In this document: one piece after another, positions 11,886 to 25,000 of the stretch
Numbering within the stretch: the stretch's first letter is position 1
Layout: every line of letters starts with the position of its first letter
Source: Todiramphus chloris collaris
Taxonomy: Eukaryota > Chordata > Aves > Coraciiformes > Alcedinidae
NCBI GenBank assembly: GCA_025345505.1
Contig: JANVCC010000030.1
Span: 2,158,123 to 2,222,122 of the forward strand
Length of the DNA: 64,000 bases
Direction: 5' to 3'
Notes under the pieces: model-generated
Seen by the model: the letters and a program-made list of their open reading frames with translations, nothing else
Databases searched by the model: none
Told to the model about the DNA's origin: nothing
Translations under genes and position numbers: made by a program

Positions 11886-14800
11886 GCCAGTATCCAAATC
11901 TTCCAAATGCTTCTGAACATCAGAATGCCTATGAGTTCCAACAAGGGTCTATCAAATGATTGCCCAGAAGAGGGTAAAAAACAGGAACAAGCACACAAAA
12001 AAAAAATCCCTCAACTACTCTTCTACTCTATTTTAAGTGTAGAAGACTTTTGAAAAAAAAAAACCCAAAAACTATAGCTCCAAATGTCTGTGACTTCTTA
12101 GAAAGTATACACCTTACTTTTCAGTAATAACATGGTATTCTAAATAGAAATAGGCTCTTTCAGATCTATTTATTTGATAAACAACAATTCTTCCAGTTAC
12201 CCAATCTTTTATTGCGGAAACAAACTCCCATGGTCAAACCCGATGCATTCCCTATTATAGCATCAGACAGTAACAACATAATAGTATCTTTAAATAGTGT
12301 TAATGTAACAGTATGTTCTACACTTTCACTTGAAGTCCAAGAGCCCATCACATTTTAACAGTCTATTAATGGAAAATTACCGATTTCATATTACTGATGG
12401 AGAAGGAAAAGTGTGGAAAACTGTTATCGAATAATAGAAGTGTGGCAACTGAAGCAATCATATGATTTATGAGTTAATCTAATGAATTAAACTCTGTCAC
12501 AACACAGAATATGCAGCCATATCTACCAACAAATCAACTGACATTTGTAGAAATCACTTCAATAAATCCAAGGCATCCAGATTTTGAAAGGTAAATATCT
12601 CTCGACAAGCAAGCTATCCACAAATGAATTACATTCAGAAAAGAAGTTCAGTACATGTTCACCATACAGAAATTATGTGAGTTAATATCTGTTCTGAAAC
12701 CTTTTACTCTGATTTTCAGTAATTCCTGATATAAGTCATAATTTTAGAATGAACTAAGTATAAAAATGCATTCCAAAACAAGGATGAGTCTTGCTTCATT
12801 GTTCTGTTTATGATCTTCTAAAGCAGCACAGCAAATACTTTCAGTATTTCATGAATTAGCAGCATCTGTAAGTGCAAGTCATAAAAATCCCTCATCTAAG
12901 GTCCAAAAAATGTTGCATATGTGCACTAGTATTTGAGTCCAGAAATTGCTGGGCAAAAAACTGAAGAGTTTAGTTAATTCAGATCCTTTACAAGTCAGCC
13001 AAAAAGACTCTAAACGTATGCAAAATGCGTTATCTGGGTTGTAAATTTGATAGAAACTGTTTTGAGCACATCAGATTTTCAAAAATAAAGACCACGGTAA
13101 TACAGTTTTTATTTGCAGTATGGAAAATGGACGGCAAAAGATCAACATTACCACAGTACTGTATGAATAAATTGGCTATCAACAGAGCACAAAACTACAG
13201 TAAAATGCATTGGCCAAACCGAAGGTTGTTTAAACATGTTAATTTGCAATGGACTATGAGCATGTGTAATCAGCTGAAGTTCTGCTGTCATGCAATAACT
13301 TGTTAAATTACTTCTTTTTGATCACTTACAATCATGTAGGCAGTTGACTTTGATAATTAAACCAGATGCCCAAGAAATGAAAACGACAAAACTGAGGAAG
13401 TATTTCAAAATGTTTAGTATAAGCAAATCACTCAAGGACAGACAGGTAGGGGAAGACAGCGCTAGGAACAGAAACCATATTGCCTGATTCACACTCGTGG
13501 GTTTCAGTTATCAAAGCATCTTACACTTTAATTAAAATCACCGTAACATTTTTTTTTAAATTATTTTTTAAAGCTCTCACTTTTCCAGGACATACACCTT
13601 AATTAACTAGTCTAGAGACAGACGAGACTGTCATTTAGCATTTCTCCCCCATCATTCTGGAGACACAGTAAAAAAAGATGGTAATCACCATCCATTTTCA
13701 GAATAGTTAATGAACCACAGAAACCTTAGTATGGAAAACAACAGCTCCAGACCCTCAAATGGGCAATTTTTCAAATCCCAGGGTGTGTTAATTCCAGATG
13801 GAGAGGAGAGAGGAGATACCTTTTATACTGTATATTTCAGCACAGAAGTTGTCATTGCCGTGATTCGTTGTTCCTTTTTGTTACAAGAGGGTTTAGGTGA
13901 AAGACTCCTTGTAGGAAAGCAAGCAAATATTGCTTCTTCCTAACACTGAGATCTCATCTTCAAATACTTTTTACAACAGGACTCATCTGTTCCTTCATAC
14001 ATTTCTTGGGTTTAATACAGTAAAGTCCTTTTAACAGATGAATTGTCTATTAGAAAGTTCTTTCAAAATATATACAGAATATACAGAGATAGCTACAAAA
14101 GAAAACTGCTTTATTTCTTAAATAATACCATTTGCAAGAGGATCTCTCAATATTATGCCATTTTCATTCAAAATCAGTCATTTTCTTAATCGGTCTATTT
14201 TTTTCTTTTTAACTTCCATACTTGCTAAGTTTCAATCACAAGAGACAGGTTTTACTCTCTGGTATACAGGACTCTGTGCGTATGACATAAAAATCTATAC
14301 CTTTGCACAATTCCATCTAAAGTATTCAAAATAAGTTTGTACCATGTCTGAAAGTATAACAGTGCTCTGTATGACTTATCCTAAACCTTAATTTTGGACA
14401 TACAAGGATATCTTAGCCTCTGTTTTAAATACAGCAAAGGGAACATCATGTTCTTCAAAGTTTATAGGTGCAAGGATTTAACAAAGAAAATTACTACTAT
14501 TTTCTCTTAATGCAAGAAAAGCACTGGGTCCCAAGCTCCAAACAACTGTGCCCTGCATTTTTCCAGCCAGTTATGATGCTGAGGGCAATGCTTGCTGCAG
14601 CTGAAGGGGGACAGTAAAAAGATAATCCCCCACCTTGAAAGCGTTTGCACATGACCCTGCATTCACACGGAGAGCACCGATCCAGCCAAACTTCACAATG
14701 ATACCACCTTCCTTTCTTCCCAGAGCACAGGGAATATATCATTGTCTCAACTTAGTGTGAACAGCTACATAATCAAGTCCAAGCCGTACCATCTACTGTC

Positions 14801-14931
14801 AGGGACAATTACGCCTACTTAAAGCGAGATCATTTCTGTATGGGTGTGAATAGCAGGGGATGTTTCACTAACACTTTTCTACACAGAAAATCTATTGATC
14901 AAAAAAGCCCCAGCCCCTTGAAAACTTGCTT

Positions 14932-14961
14932 TATATATATATATATAAAAAAAAAAAAAAA
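14932..14961. repeat. (TA)n followed by A15
   Basis: Alternating TA for about 15 bases runs directly into 15 A residues. It is a simple repeat and is likely length-polymorphic. Confidence 0.9.
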
Positions 14962-16039
14962 CGCAGATTAAAAAACTCACCAAAGTCTCAATACCGCCCA
15001 ACTGGCAGCACATTATTCCTTTCAATTGACAATCATTAGGTTACACCGCGAACTGTAAAGCAATTAGATTGAGTGTCGGGTGTTATTCTGACAGCACTGG
15101 ACATCTTTATTTGAGCTGGATGATTTAACTTTTGAATAATAACCCAGTTCCCAAAGGACAGTTAGGAATTAAGAGGGCATGCTAACTTGAAATCCTAGAA
15201 AAACTTTGCAGTGATTAAAAAAGCTACCTATTACTTGGAGATTTAGGATTACTTGGAATTAGATAAATCCCCAAATAAATGTTTAATTTTTAAAACTAAA
15301 AAGAAGGTAAAACCTTCATTTTACATCAGGACTCTCAAGAAGTTAGCCTAAAACAGCCACAAGGCAATGCCATGTAACCTCTCTGTTACCAGCCTCGTTT
15401 TCTTATCAGTGTATGTTAACTTAGCAATGCAACTCTAATGGAACTGGAGAGATTTCTAGTTGACATGTCAGCTTAGATACTTTACAAAAATATTTAAAGT
15501 TCCATCAGGTGTATTAGTTAAAATTAAAACTGGAGATTTAAAAAAAAACCCCAAAAACATTTCAAAAAGGGAGAAATGATACAACACTATTTCTACATAT
15601 TTCTGGAAGGAAAATGTTATTGTGAATGTCATATCACATGGTTTAGTTCAGAAACTCTCCATCACACCAAACTAACTGCATTTCAGCTGAATTTGTTTTT
15701 ATCTGAAAATACTGACATCTTTGAACTGACCCTTCACTTTTAATATACAACTGAGGAAATCAACACCGGTAACCAAAACAGTGTCCCGAGGTTATTTATA
15801 CTGTACTGCAAATCAAATTGCTTGTGGATACACAAAAAGCTCTCTCCAAAGAAGCAAGCATAAAATCTTAAGAAGAAAGGCTTGGGAAGAGACCACAGGG
15901 GATCATTTGATTCAAGGGAGGTCAGCTCACCTGACTGACACTCCAGGTAGATGTTTTTCTGCTCTGTTCCAAACATAGAAACTCCTTGTCTGTTCTAAAT
16001 AATCACCCTACATACTGCTGCCTTTGAGCACACTTTTGT

Positions 16040-16260
16040 TTTCTCCTTTCCAACACTGATGTTGAGAACAGACTAAGGCCCTTCCCTCATCAGATTTTGT
16101 CTTAAGCCTAGCGTCCTCAAGTCTTTTCATTCATTTCCTCAAGAGCTCCTGTTCCTGCAATCTGACGGCCCTTCCTGATCTCTTCTGGCTTTCTTCCAAC
16201 ATGTCCCCCCTCCTCCTGAAACTGAGTTCCAACAAATGCCCTGAAAATTAATGATTAGTA
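16040..16260 (-). mobile_element. Probable ancient CR1-like fragment
   Basis: This pyrimidine-rich stretch contains CTTCCTGATCTCTTCTGGCT, TTCTTCCAACATGTCC and TCCTCCTGAAACTGAGTTCC. These sit in the order expected of the complement of a CR1 ORF2 C-terminal region (CTCTGGACT..CTCCAA..GTCC..CTCCTGAA). Many mismatches make this a tentative call with approximate limits. Confidence 0.4.
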
Positions 16261-16463
16261 TCCAATTATCGTTTGCCTCCGTAAAAGTCAATTATTATTC
16301 CTCTGCTGTCTTATTCTGATTTCACCTCCATACCTCTCCTGTAAGTTCAGAGTCCTTTATCTCTGTTGACCTCAGAGAGGCCTCCTCATTTCATCATTCA
16401 TTTCCTGCAACAAGGAAAGGTCCTCAACACATCTTTATGCATAAAGTAGGTCATATTTTCAAA

Positions 16464-16502
16464 GTGCTGAGAATCCATTGTTAAGAATGGATTTCTCAGC
16501 AC
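16464..16502. repeat. Near-perfect hairpin (16/17-bp arms, 6-nt loop)
   Basis: Left arm GTGCTGAGAATCCATT (16464-16479), loop GTTAAG, right arm AATGGATTTCTCAGCAC (16486-16502). The right arm's complement is identical to the left arm except for one extra A, giving a stem with a single bulge. This is too short for a standard pre-miRNA. It is unexplained. Confidence 0.9.
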
Positions 16503-17529
16503 CCCCTACCAAAAAAAAAATCCAAACAATTCCCACATAAATAGCTAAGCTTAAGCACAAGACTTCCCACGTTGTTGCAAAGTCTGTCTCACACCAGACA
16601 TCACTGTACACCAGTCAGTGTTTGCAGACAGCAACCTGGCCTGGGATTTTCGTTGAAGTGAGTCCTCCCAAAACATCCAGTGGGCTATGACTCAGAAAGT
16701 AAATTTTACCAGGAATTAAACTAGAATGATGAACTTTTTTGAAGTAGTAAAAATCAAAGCATTTGTTTACTCAGTTCTAAGCCTCTACCAAACTCAAGTC
16801 TGTAGCTGCTTTAAGATTTGGCTTCCAAAGTCATCCCTCTGTTTTCGGTGAGAATCCTGGAAATCTGCTCTTAGTCCAGCAAATTTGCAATCACTGTCTC
16901 TCTGTCGGAACCACCTGCACAGTTCACTTCAGGTCCATACAAAAAATACCTTCTTTTGGTCAGTTCTAAGGGCCACCTACACACTTCATTCCTCTCAGCA
17001 GCCTTGGTGTCATGAAATCCAAGCCAGTTTTTCTATAAAATCCACACACCTGCAGGGAAGTGTATTCTCAAGGGGCACGTTATGACATCTAGGCCTGCAG
17101 GGCAAAATGTAGGTGTCCCAGTGCAGAGTCCGCTAGAAAAGTCACAGGAAAGGGACCTCACCTGCTCCTCTTCCATCTTCTCCTTTTACACTTTTTGGTA
17201 TACAACATGCCCTCCTTTCACTTTGCAAGCCCAAAAGTGTAACTTGCTCCCCCCCAGTGCAATCTATTTACCCCTATTTTCTTGCCTGTTCTAGACTTCC
17301 TTCAGACTTCTGGCCCTTCTTTATCTAAAAATAAAATGAACCACACCAAGTGGCCCAGGAACAGCGGGTGGCTTCATGGAATAACGCTTAAATGGTTTAA
17401 CTCATTTGCAGCCTCTATTACGATCTAACAAAAATGTCAAAGCCCGCATTTAAGCAAGTAAAGTGCAAATAAAAGACAAAAACAACAGCAATATGCAAAT
17501 GTTCAGGAACTGAAATCAAGGCTGAAAAA

Positions 17530-17543
17530 TGCCCCCTAGTATT
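17530..17543 (-). promoter_or_regulatory. CTCF-like core motif
   Basis: Minus strand ACTAGGGGGCA matches the AGGGGGC core and the preceding A-C-T positions of the CTCF motif. The outer positions are imperfect. Confidence 0.3.
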
Positions 17544-18357
17544 CAACACACTTTAATGTGCAATCACCTGAATTGCTTACTGCAAGTACAAACGGGCTAT
17601 TGTAGTGCAGCGATGGTTCAACCTGAAGGCTGGAGGGGGGTGGCTGTTGCTAGGCAGTAAAGAGGCAAGTGCTCAATTCCAAAGCTGCAGTATCAATTAA
17701 ATCTTGGGGGCGAAAAAAATAAAAAGCAGAACCATTACATATCAATGGTAAATTTTGGTACGTTTTCTTGTCTCTCTTCCTGCAAAGATATTATGACTCG
17801 TGAGCTGAGTTTGCTCTTAACACGGTGTTAAAGAAGCTACAGACAAGCATAAGGACACAAAACAGAATTCAGAAACTACTCAGCAGCAGAGCAGGTTTTC
17901 ACTGGGTAGGCACACAGAGAACATGGTTATGTTATCCACACTGCAGAAAACAAAAATATTGCCATGGTCATCCTGCACTGTTTCTTACATCTACTACAAA
18001 ATCATTTATTAAACTATCTACTATCTGGAAGAATTCTGGGAGGCAGATGGTCTATTTGTTATTAACATGACATGATATCTCATTCTTGGTAACAAACTAC
18101 CTACGTGGATTATGCAGGCACAACATTTCATCTTGAGCTCCTTGAAAATCTGTGACATTAACACATATGACACATTCACTGACACATACAAAGGACAAAT
18201 ACGGAAATGGAAAAACTAATATGGGGTTGGAAGTCTAAATATATTTAACTGAGCTGAACCATACAGAGCAGCCTCAGATTTTTTTAATCAGGGGAGAAAG
18301 AATAAGTAAAACCACAGCTTCAGCAGGGTGGCTACAGTCGAAAAGGAATAAACAGGG

Positions 18358-18374
18358 AAAAAAAAAAAAAAAAA
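18358..18374 (+). repeat. A17 homopolymer with AATAAA just upstream
   Basis: Seventeen A residues follow AATAAA (18347-18352) after five bases. The upstream sequence is not similar to that at 11.1 kb and is not a known gene. Confidence 0.85.
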
Positions 18375-19677
18375 GTAAAAATTGGCTATTATACCTATAC
18401 CTGAAACAATAGGCACTAAAACACAGGTATCTGTAAAGTCTGTGTTTTTGAGAAAGCAAAGCTGAATTGAATTTTATTGTAAATCCTCAAAAAACACATC
18501 TCCCTTACTTTGTAAATATGGGAACACAGTAACAGTTTCAGTGCAGTCTAAGGTGTATCCTGCCCACTATTCACCTTCTTCCTCCACCCATCACCAAATG
18601 GTTCAGATTAATGGCCAACATTGCTACATATTCACTGACGCTTTCACAGCAAACCAAATTCTGCCAAAAAGAGAAAAACGCTACAGCAAAAGACTCAACA
18701 ATTTATACCCCAGAGCAACCCAGTGGAACAGCAAGTTACACATCTATTTCAATAAGCCGATTTACATTACATGAGTGCACGTCCATACATACATATTGTT
18801 TTAAAAGCTGTTGTTGCGTTTAATGTGAAAACATTGGAGGATTCTACTGTTCTGCAGTTTCTGCCGGCTGCAGGTGTGTCCACAAGCAGGAACACCTCAC
18901 CCCACTGCAAAACAGCAGCTCTCCCCCAACCTCAAGTAAAACTATACCCAAGTGCTCCTTTTAAATCAAAATATATCCACCTAAATTTAGATCAACTCCT
19001 TCAATTTCTTCCAGGGCAGAGACAAAGACAACTAGGATAGTGTTTATTGACTTTGGAATTTTGGTTAGATGCTTAATCAAGTTACTTTTAATTAAAACTT
19101 CACTTTAAGTACAAGCAACAATTAGTATGAGACCTGAGCAATTTGGAGCATGTTAGAAGGCAAAAAGGCTGTGATCCTTGCTATTGAGAAAACAATGGTC
19201 CAGAAATGCATGCATTATTGAGTGAAACAAATTGTGAATTTTATTCAATCTGATCGCCAATTAAAATATGTATCACATGTGGTTAAGCTTAGAAATTCAC
19301 TTTATCTGAAATCATTGTAACGTGGAACACAAGGGAAGATGCTAAGCATATTTTCAGTGAAGTTAATGGTTTTGTCAACAAAATACAATATTATCTGTCA
19401 TATTTATGTAAGCAGTATCTTCCCAAGTGCCTACAGGATTTAAGAAAGCAAAAAGACCTAAGCTTCTGTTCTGAATAGCATGTGGGAACATCTTTTCTAT
19501 ACACTGTTTCCAACAGCAAATTTCCCTAGCTAATGGCAGTAACACTATAGAAATGCAGTGTCTTGATACACACAGACCATGTGCAAAAAGGCTACAGTCA
19601 CCCAAATATGTGCCAGTCGCTGGAAATTAAAGTCCTTAAAAATGGTTATTTTAAAGAAAGCTCTTTGCTTCTCATAC

Positions 19678-19694
19678 TTTTTTTTTTTTTTTTT
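19678..19694. repeat. T17 homopolymer
   Basis: Seventeen T residues. No AATAAA was seen next to it on the minus strand. Confidence 0.9.
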
Positions 19695-21313
19695 ACCATT
19701 CTTTGTTGGAGTTTCTACCATCTCTCCTCATCATCCTCCTATTCCCACTACAAACTGTCCTTTGGTACCCGCAGTCTTTGATGGCTTCACATCTGCTCTC
19801 TTACTTTACCACAACTTACCCCTGAAAAGTCCCTTGTCAACTCCAGTCCACTATTCCACCATAACACATTGCTCTATTGCTACTAAATTGGTAGGATCAG
19901 TAAACAAATACTATACTGTATTTGAGCCTGGGGATCAAATAAATGAGTGATGAGACAAATATACTTTGGAAGAAAGAAAGAATTCAAGGAAAGCTGGTCT
20001 TCATAGGCTGCCCCCAGCCCTTTGTCCTGCACATCGGGAGAGAAAGAAGAAAACCTCAAGTATGGCCTTATAAAAATAATCTATGGACAATATCCAGCGG
20101 TTGAGTGGGGAGAGGAATAGCCTAGCTGCTGGAAGAGTTTTGTTGCCTTCTACTCAGGTTTTAAAACTTTAGTAAAAAGTACCATCACCTCAGATGACTT
20201 TGCAGTCCTGCGTCAACAAGTTTGCTCTGTACACTAACAAAAGATACAAATTCTTATAAAAATGAGTGAAATCTTTTTCCATCTTGATAATTAGGTTCTA
20301 AATTTTATTTGACAATACTACTCATACACTTCATGACTAATAGGCCACCTCTCTTGGGAGAAACAAAACAGCAGCTTATTTGAGGGTTTTTTTTTGTAAG
20401 GAAAAAAAAAAAATCTTTATGATATTGCCCTGTTATCCAGAGGCAGATGTGAAAATTTACCAAGATGAGAATTGGGAAATGGAAATGAAAATGATCTTGT
20501 TCTGCATTATCTTATGATTTGTTCATCTTGGCCACTACATTAAGATATGTAATTTAACAATACATTTATATGAAGAAAACAATACCTTTATGGCTTACAG
20601 TATTTATAGCTTACACTGCTAGGATGCATTTATTAATCATCAACAAAATTACCCTCTCTAGGTATATAATTAGTATACCTAGAAGGAGCTGGAAAAACTG
20701 GATTAATCAAATTACCCACAGCAAATATTTATTTATTTATAAGGATGGTTAACATCAGAGCCTCAGATCCACATTTAGACATACAAAATCTTGAATTTGA
20801 ACTGATAAGCACAGAAAATTAGGTCACACATGCAGGAGTTTTATTAAAGAGTTAAGTAGCTCATTTAGAAGACTATTTCCTCCTCAGTTAAAAAAAAACC
20901 TCCTGCAGAAGACTGGCAAATGAGCAATATGAGGTGTTTTTGAGGACAAGACAATTCATACCTTTCAGTACCCGAATGGTTTAATCCTCTTCTACTGTTC
21001 AGGCCTTAGCCCCAAATCTCAAGAGCCATACTAAATGCTCTGCCTTGCAATATGGTGTTACCTTATCAGTACTGGAAATTCACCCTATAAACTCAGGCAT
21101 CTTCAACTGCAGCTGTTTCCACTAAAGGGACTATTGTCCTCAGGCCTCCCTGACCCTAATGCCCCCTATCTGAATATTCTGTTGATGGAACAAGGAACCC
21201 ACCTCAATCAAAATATGCTGGGTTTATTCAAATATTTTAAACACTATGTATTTGTTAATCCAGATCATCAACTAGCTACCAAAATATTTTTCAGCAGCGA
21301 GTCCTCTCTATAA

Positions 21314-21375
21314 GACTAATTATAATTAGTCAATCTCTTAACAAGCCCCCATCCCACACAAGCCCCCATCCAGCA
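21314..21375. repeat. 18-bp palindrome beside a 17-bp tandem duplication
   Basis: GACTAATTATAATTAGTC (21314-21331) is a perfect palindrome made of two abutting TAATTA homeodomain cores. Ten bases on, ACAAGCCCCCATCCCAC (21341) is repeated from 21358 as ACAAGCCCCCATCC, a period of 17. Confidence 0.88.
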
Positions 21376-21956
21376 CTTCTCTAGCACCCAGAGTAGGCAT
21401 CACCTATTTTGTTTCCTGAAATGAAATCACCGTATCAAAAGCTTCTAGCTGAATGGACCCTACATTTTTAAAGGTGTGCTATTAATAGGATAAAATAAAC
21501 TGCAGGACTCAAGGAACCAGGTTAAAAAGTCAGGACATAGGCAGAAGATGACATGGCATGAGACCAAGCGGTCTCTGCTAATGAAGCAGACTATCCCCTA
21601 CAACTAAAGCAGCTTCCAATAACCAACATGCTTTTATGAAGATACATCTGCATCGGTGAAAGAATAGAAAACAGTACAGTAAAAGGCATTCAAAGGCACT
21701 TTGTCTCTTTCTGTTCATATTTCCAGAAAAATGATGCACAAAGTAACTACTGTTAATATACAGGTCTCCACATGCTATCAAGTTAAGGATAAACCCCAAG
21801 CCAGATTAACTGTAAGAGAAACATACCCACTTTTCTTCCTACAAAAGTGCAGGTCTCTTACATAAATATGTAAGTTTAAAGAAAATTTTAACAATTGCAT
21901 TTTCATTGTTCAAAAGTCAGAGAGAGATCTAGAATATAGCTAAACTGAGAGGTGTA

Positions 21957-22003
21957 TCGGGTAAGCCACGCACACGTACGTGCGAGAGTTGGCGCGTGCA
22001 CGC
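21957..22003. promoter_or_regulatory. CpG-dense islet with two overlapping palindrome types
   Basis: Eight CpG dinucleotides fall in 47 bases, in an intron that is otherwise strongly CpG-depleted. It holds the palindromes CACGTACGTG (21973-21982) and GCGTGCACGC (21994-22003), including ACGTG/GCGTG cores bound by bHLH-PAS factors (HIF, AhR families). The regulatory role is inferred only. Confidence 0.4.
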
Positions 22004-25000
22004 AGCAGGAACTGCTGGGACTGGAAGAAGCCTGACAACTGCTGAATCTGCAGCTGTTATTCTTCCCATTTGAGGGCGATTGCAGAAACACTGAAGATTT
22101 CAGTGCAGCTCCTGATGACAGAAGCAAACAAGATGTTCGCAACACAACCTGCTTTCTTTACCCCTGGCCACTTGTACCTACGGTTCAACTCCTCTCCTGC
22201 CAGATGAGGCAGGAACCCCAGGAGAGAGCTACAAAAGGCTGCTCCTTCCACCAGGCAGCGACATTCACCAAAGCCTGGGAGAAAGCCCCACAACAGCTTT
22301 CAGCTGCTCTTAGTTCCCACTTTAAAGAGGGGAAAAAAACCACACATTAGGCTGTCCTGCTGGGTAAACTGGGTCACCTGTTTCTCTGGCTTTTTTTGCA
22401 AACCACTGCTTTAGCTCTGCAGGGTCACAGCTGCCAAAAACCTAAGAAGATTGAAAGGGAGAAAAATAGACATTTTGTTACCGACTGAAAAGTTTAAGTA
22501 AACAAAAGCAACACCTGTTTTTCCCATTTGCAAGGATTAGTCTTCCTTGAGTATTTGAACACACTGAAGGCCTGTAATTTTGAAGACATGGAGAAACTCT
22601 CAAGCCTAATGATGGCAGTTTAAGGCTCCTTAGTATCTTTTGGAAATAAGACTATTACAGGAGCATTTTCAGACACATACACAAAATTAAAAAAGCAATC
22701 CACTAGGCAACAAGGTCAAAAATTTACTGTATGCTCATAAGATAAAAAAATTTCAGGATCACCTGTCATACACTGAACTCTTGTCTATCTGGGTTAATTA
22801 CAGAGCATAGCTGTGCCCTGTATTCAAGCCCAGAAAGTTATGGTACTACGTGAAGGGTAAAGTTTACATTAATCAAAGCCGTTCTACGTGCTATCTTCAT
22901 ATTCATTAGTTCCACAATGTGACAAAGACACTCACATTACAAAATCCCATCAAATAATGGCACTTACAGAAAGCATTCTCTGCAGTAGGATTCAAAAGTC
23001 TTCTAATGCCAAATCCAACGATAATTCTCTCTTGCACTACTCCAGGGAACTGCCCCATTCAAAGAGACATCTGTTTCTACCAGAAAATACATTTCTGAAC
23101 CGTTACCATAGAAAATTTTTTTGAGTAATCAAACCAGTAGTTAGCCCACTTTCCAACAGTGGACCAATGATGTACGAAATATTTTCTTCTAGTAGCCTAC
23201 CTTAGCAAATAACTACTGAATTTTTATACTTCTTCCCTATATAACTGAGAACTATAATACATCCAAAACCGTAGCTATCACTTACATAAAAAGCTTTAGA
23301 AAGCCTGAAATAGATAAAAGCACATCATCTGATTACCCACCTCCAAGCAAGTATTTCCAATTATTACAGCTCGGATTATCAAATAATTCCTGCTAAGCAT
23401 AACATTAGAAACATTATTAAAATTAATGGTTGCAGTTGTCAGCTGATGCATGCACAACAAATATGGCATCATACATATGATCATAAGGAGACAGTATGTA
23501 ATGAATTCTTTTTGAGAGTGGGAGACTAGCAATAACATGTGAATTTTAACATGATATTTTTTCCATCTCCTAACAGGGGCACTTTGGGGAGAAAGTGATA
23601 GCTGAAAAAATCAGAAGCATTTTGGGATTCTTGACTGTATCAATGCTATTACTCACAATACCCAGAATATGTTTGGCACATCCCAAAAAAAAAAAAAAAG
23701 GGTCCAGTCAATGTGTCTCATATATATATAAAATACAGCTTAAAGCAATTTCATAAACACTGGCTGAAGCGGAGGAGCAAAAGGACAAGACAACAAGCTG
23801 CCAAGGTACCATTGTCTATTAACAACTCTCATTTTAGGCACATCAGTGTAATGTGACAAACTATTGGCAAGATTTTTACAGAATAAAATTGCTATTACTG
23901 AGACAAGCAAATAGTAGTTGAAATGTCACTGCTGGTTCACAGTGGAGCCTTTCCCGCAGCTTTATTCTCAAATTCCTATAGAAATCACTACAGCAACAAA
24001 TAAAAAGTTTTTACCCATGCAAATCTTGTTTTGCATTTATCTCAAGTCTTTGCTCCTGGAATTGTGTGATATCAGATTTCCAGCTTTTATTAAAAAAATA
24101 TTTTAGCTCTTAGGATTACAAAGAAGAATGTGACAGAAATGCCCCAAGAACACTCAGCACTCAGATAACAAATTTAAGAAGTATTCCTATTTAATATAAT
24201 TACTTTCATTGCTTGAGCAAGTACCAACGGAGAGAAGACGAATCATTTTGCCACATGTTGTTGGCAATTTTGCTTTATGTGGTATTAAAAAAGAAAGGTA
24301 TGAGACAGTTGCTCAGAGGGACAGTGGTCCCATACTACTTTGATCTGGCCCTTAGCAAGCTGCAGCAGCATGACCCAACCTTCCCTGCACTGCCAACAAA
24401 GGGCAGCTGCTCGCTGCTGGCCAGCTCTGCTGCCTTTAGGGTCCCTTCTCTTGCAGGAGCCTGGTGACAGCTCAGAGGATTCAGCAAGCACAGACCCACT
24501 CCATTCAATACACACAGGGTCTGGGACGCTTCCAGGAATGGCTGCACCCCTCTAGTCCAGGCATGCGATAGCAGTTAAAATAACTACAAGCAGTATATGG
24601 AATAGAAATACCCTTCAATCTCACGCTGGCTGGATAGCTGCTGCACGCCACACCAGAGCGTCTATGTTTCTGTAAAGAGATGGGGGAAACCAAAAGCATC
24701 TGGAGTATTGCAAACATTGGACCAAACAAACCCCACTTTGATCTACAGTGATGAGAGGGAAAGGACGTCAAGAAGATATGCGTAAGCCACACTTGCTTGC
24801 TATAATATAAAGATAACTATTCTAAACTATAAGAAGTCTATTCTGGAAAAACCCCAGGCTAATAATTTAATTTTTGACTGCAGAGATACTACATTGTTAA
24901 ATCAACACTCAGCAAAAGGCTTTTACTTCTGTGTGTAAACATATCCCTAATCCCTTCCTCTTCCCCCCGTAATAGTGCCACGGCACTTGCAAGAGAAAGG

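Noticed and set aside
17640..17660. X-box-like GTTGCTAGGCAGT
   Set aside because: Only one half-site fits; the second lacks the AAC end.
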